DNA of 5,544 nt from an uncultured Ruminococcus sp. (GTDB lineage: Bacteria; Bacillota; Clostridia; Oscillospirales; CAG-272): positions 1 through 5,544 of the forward strand of contig CACYZS010000179.1 of NCBI GenBank assembly GCA_902778985.1, written 5' to 3'. Position 1 is the stretch's first letter. Every line of letters starts with the position of its first letter. The translations under genes and the position numbers were made by a program. Under the pieces are notes generated by a model. That model did no database searches and had not been told where the DNA came from. It worked only from the letters and a program-made list of their open reading frames with translations. Shown here in pieces: positions 5,504 through 5,544 of this stretch.

Positions 5504-5544
5504 ATCCGTTCTTTCCTTTCCTGTTTTCCTCGGAAACGGTAAAG

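Overview
The window reads as chromosomal DNA of a spore-forming, high-GC member of the Firmicutes, most likely a Clostridia-type gut or environmental lineage. The sporulation regulator SpoVT is almost intact in sequence, the start of ribosomal protein bS21 is of the Firmicutes type, and Lgt has the Firmicutes-like IYGG form of its active-site loop. Species cannot be named from this. Every convincing gene lies on the minus strand, so transcription runs from right to left.

Right to left: spoVT (4952-5503) ends in an intrinsic terminator (4903-4940). A perfect-consensus sigma-A promoter (4851-4879) then opens an operon: ymfF, an M16-family protein without the zinc motif (3500-4798); ymfH, its zinc-binding M16 partner (2596-3507); lgt (1370-2260); folD (513-1373); and a small AT-rich membrane protein (250-516). 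These genes overlap by 4 or 8 bases, the pattern expected of translational coupling. A second perfect-consensus promoter (118-146) drives rpsU, of which only the first 20 codons are inside the window.

The operon is broken inside ymfH. The N-terminal part stops at a TGA at 2596-2598, and a recognisable C-terminal part resumes in the same frame and runs to the lgt start. Between them, at roughly 2481-2640, lies DNA that does not read as M16 protein. It holds two terminator-like hairpins, both facing lgt-folD, and a third perfect GC palindrome. This is either decay or insertion-deletion in a real genome, or an assembly chimera. It is the most notable feature here.

Functionally, ymfF/ymfH encode a predicted paired M16 peptidase, lgt makes lipoproteins, folD supplies one-carbon folates, spoVT acts in sporulation and rpsU in translation. 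I see no CRISPR array, transposase, toxin-antitoxin pair or defence system. There is no gene-free stretch longer than about 190 bases. The second-look items are the broken ymfH with its hairpins, the AT-rich membrane ORF, two structured leaders, and a strong excess of GATC.
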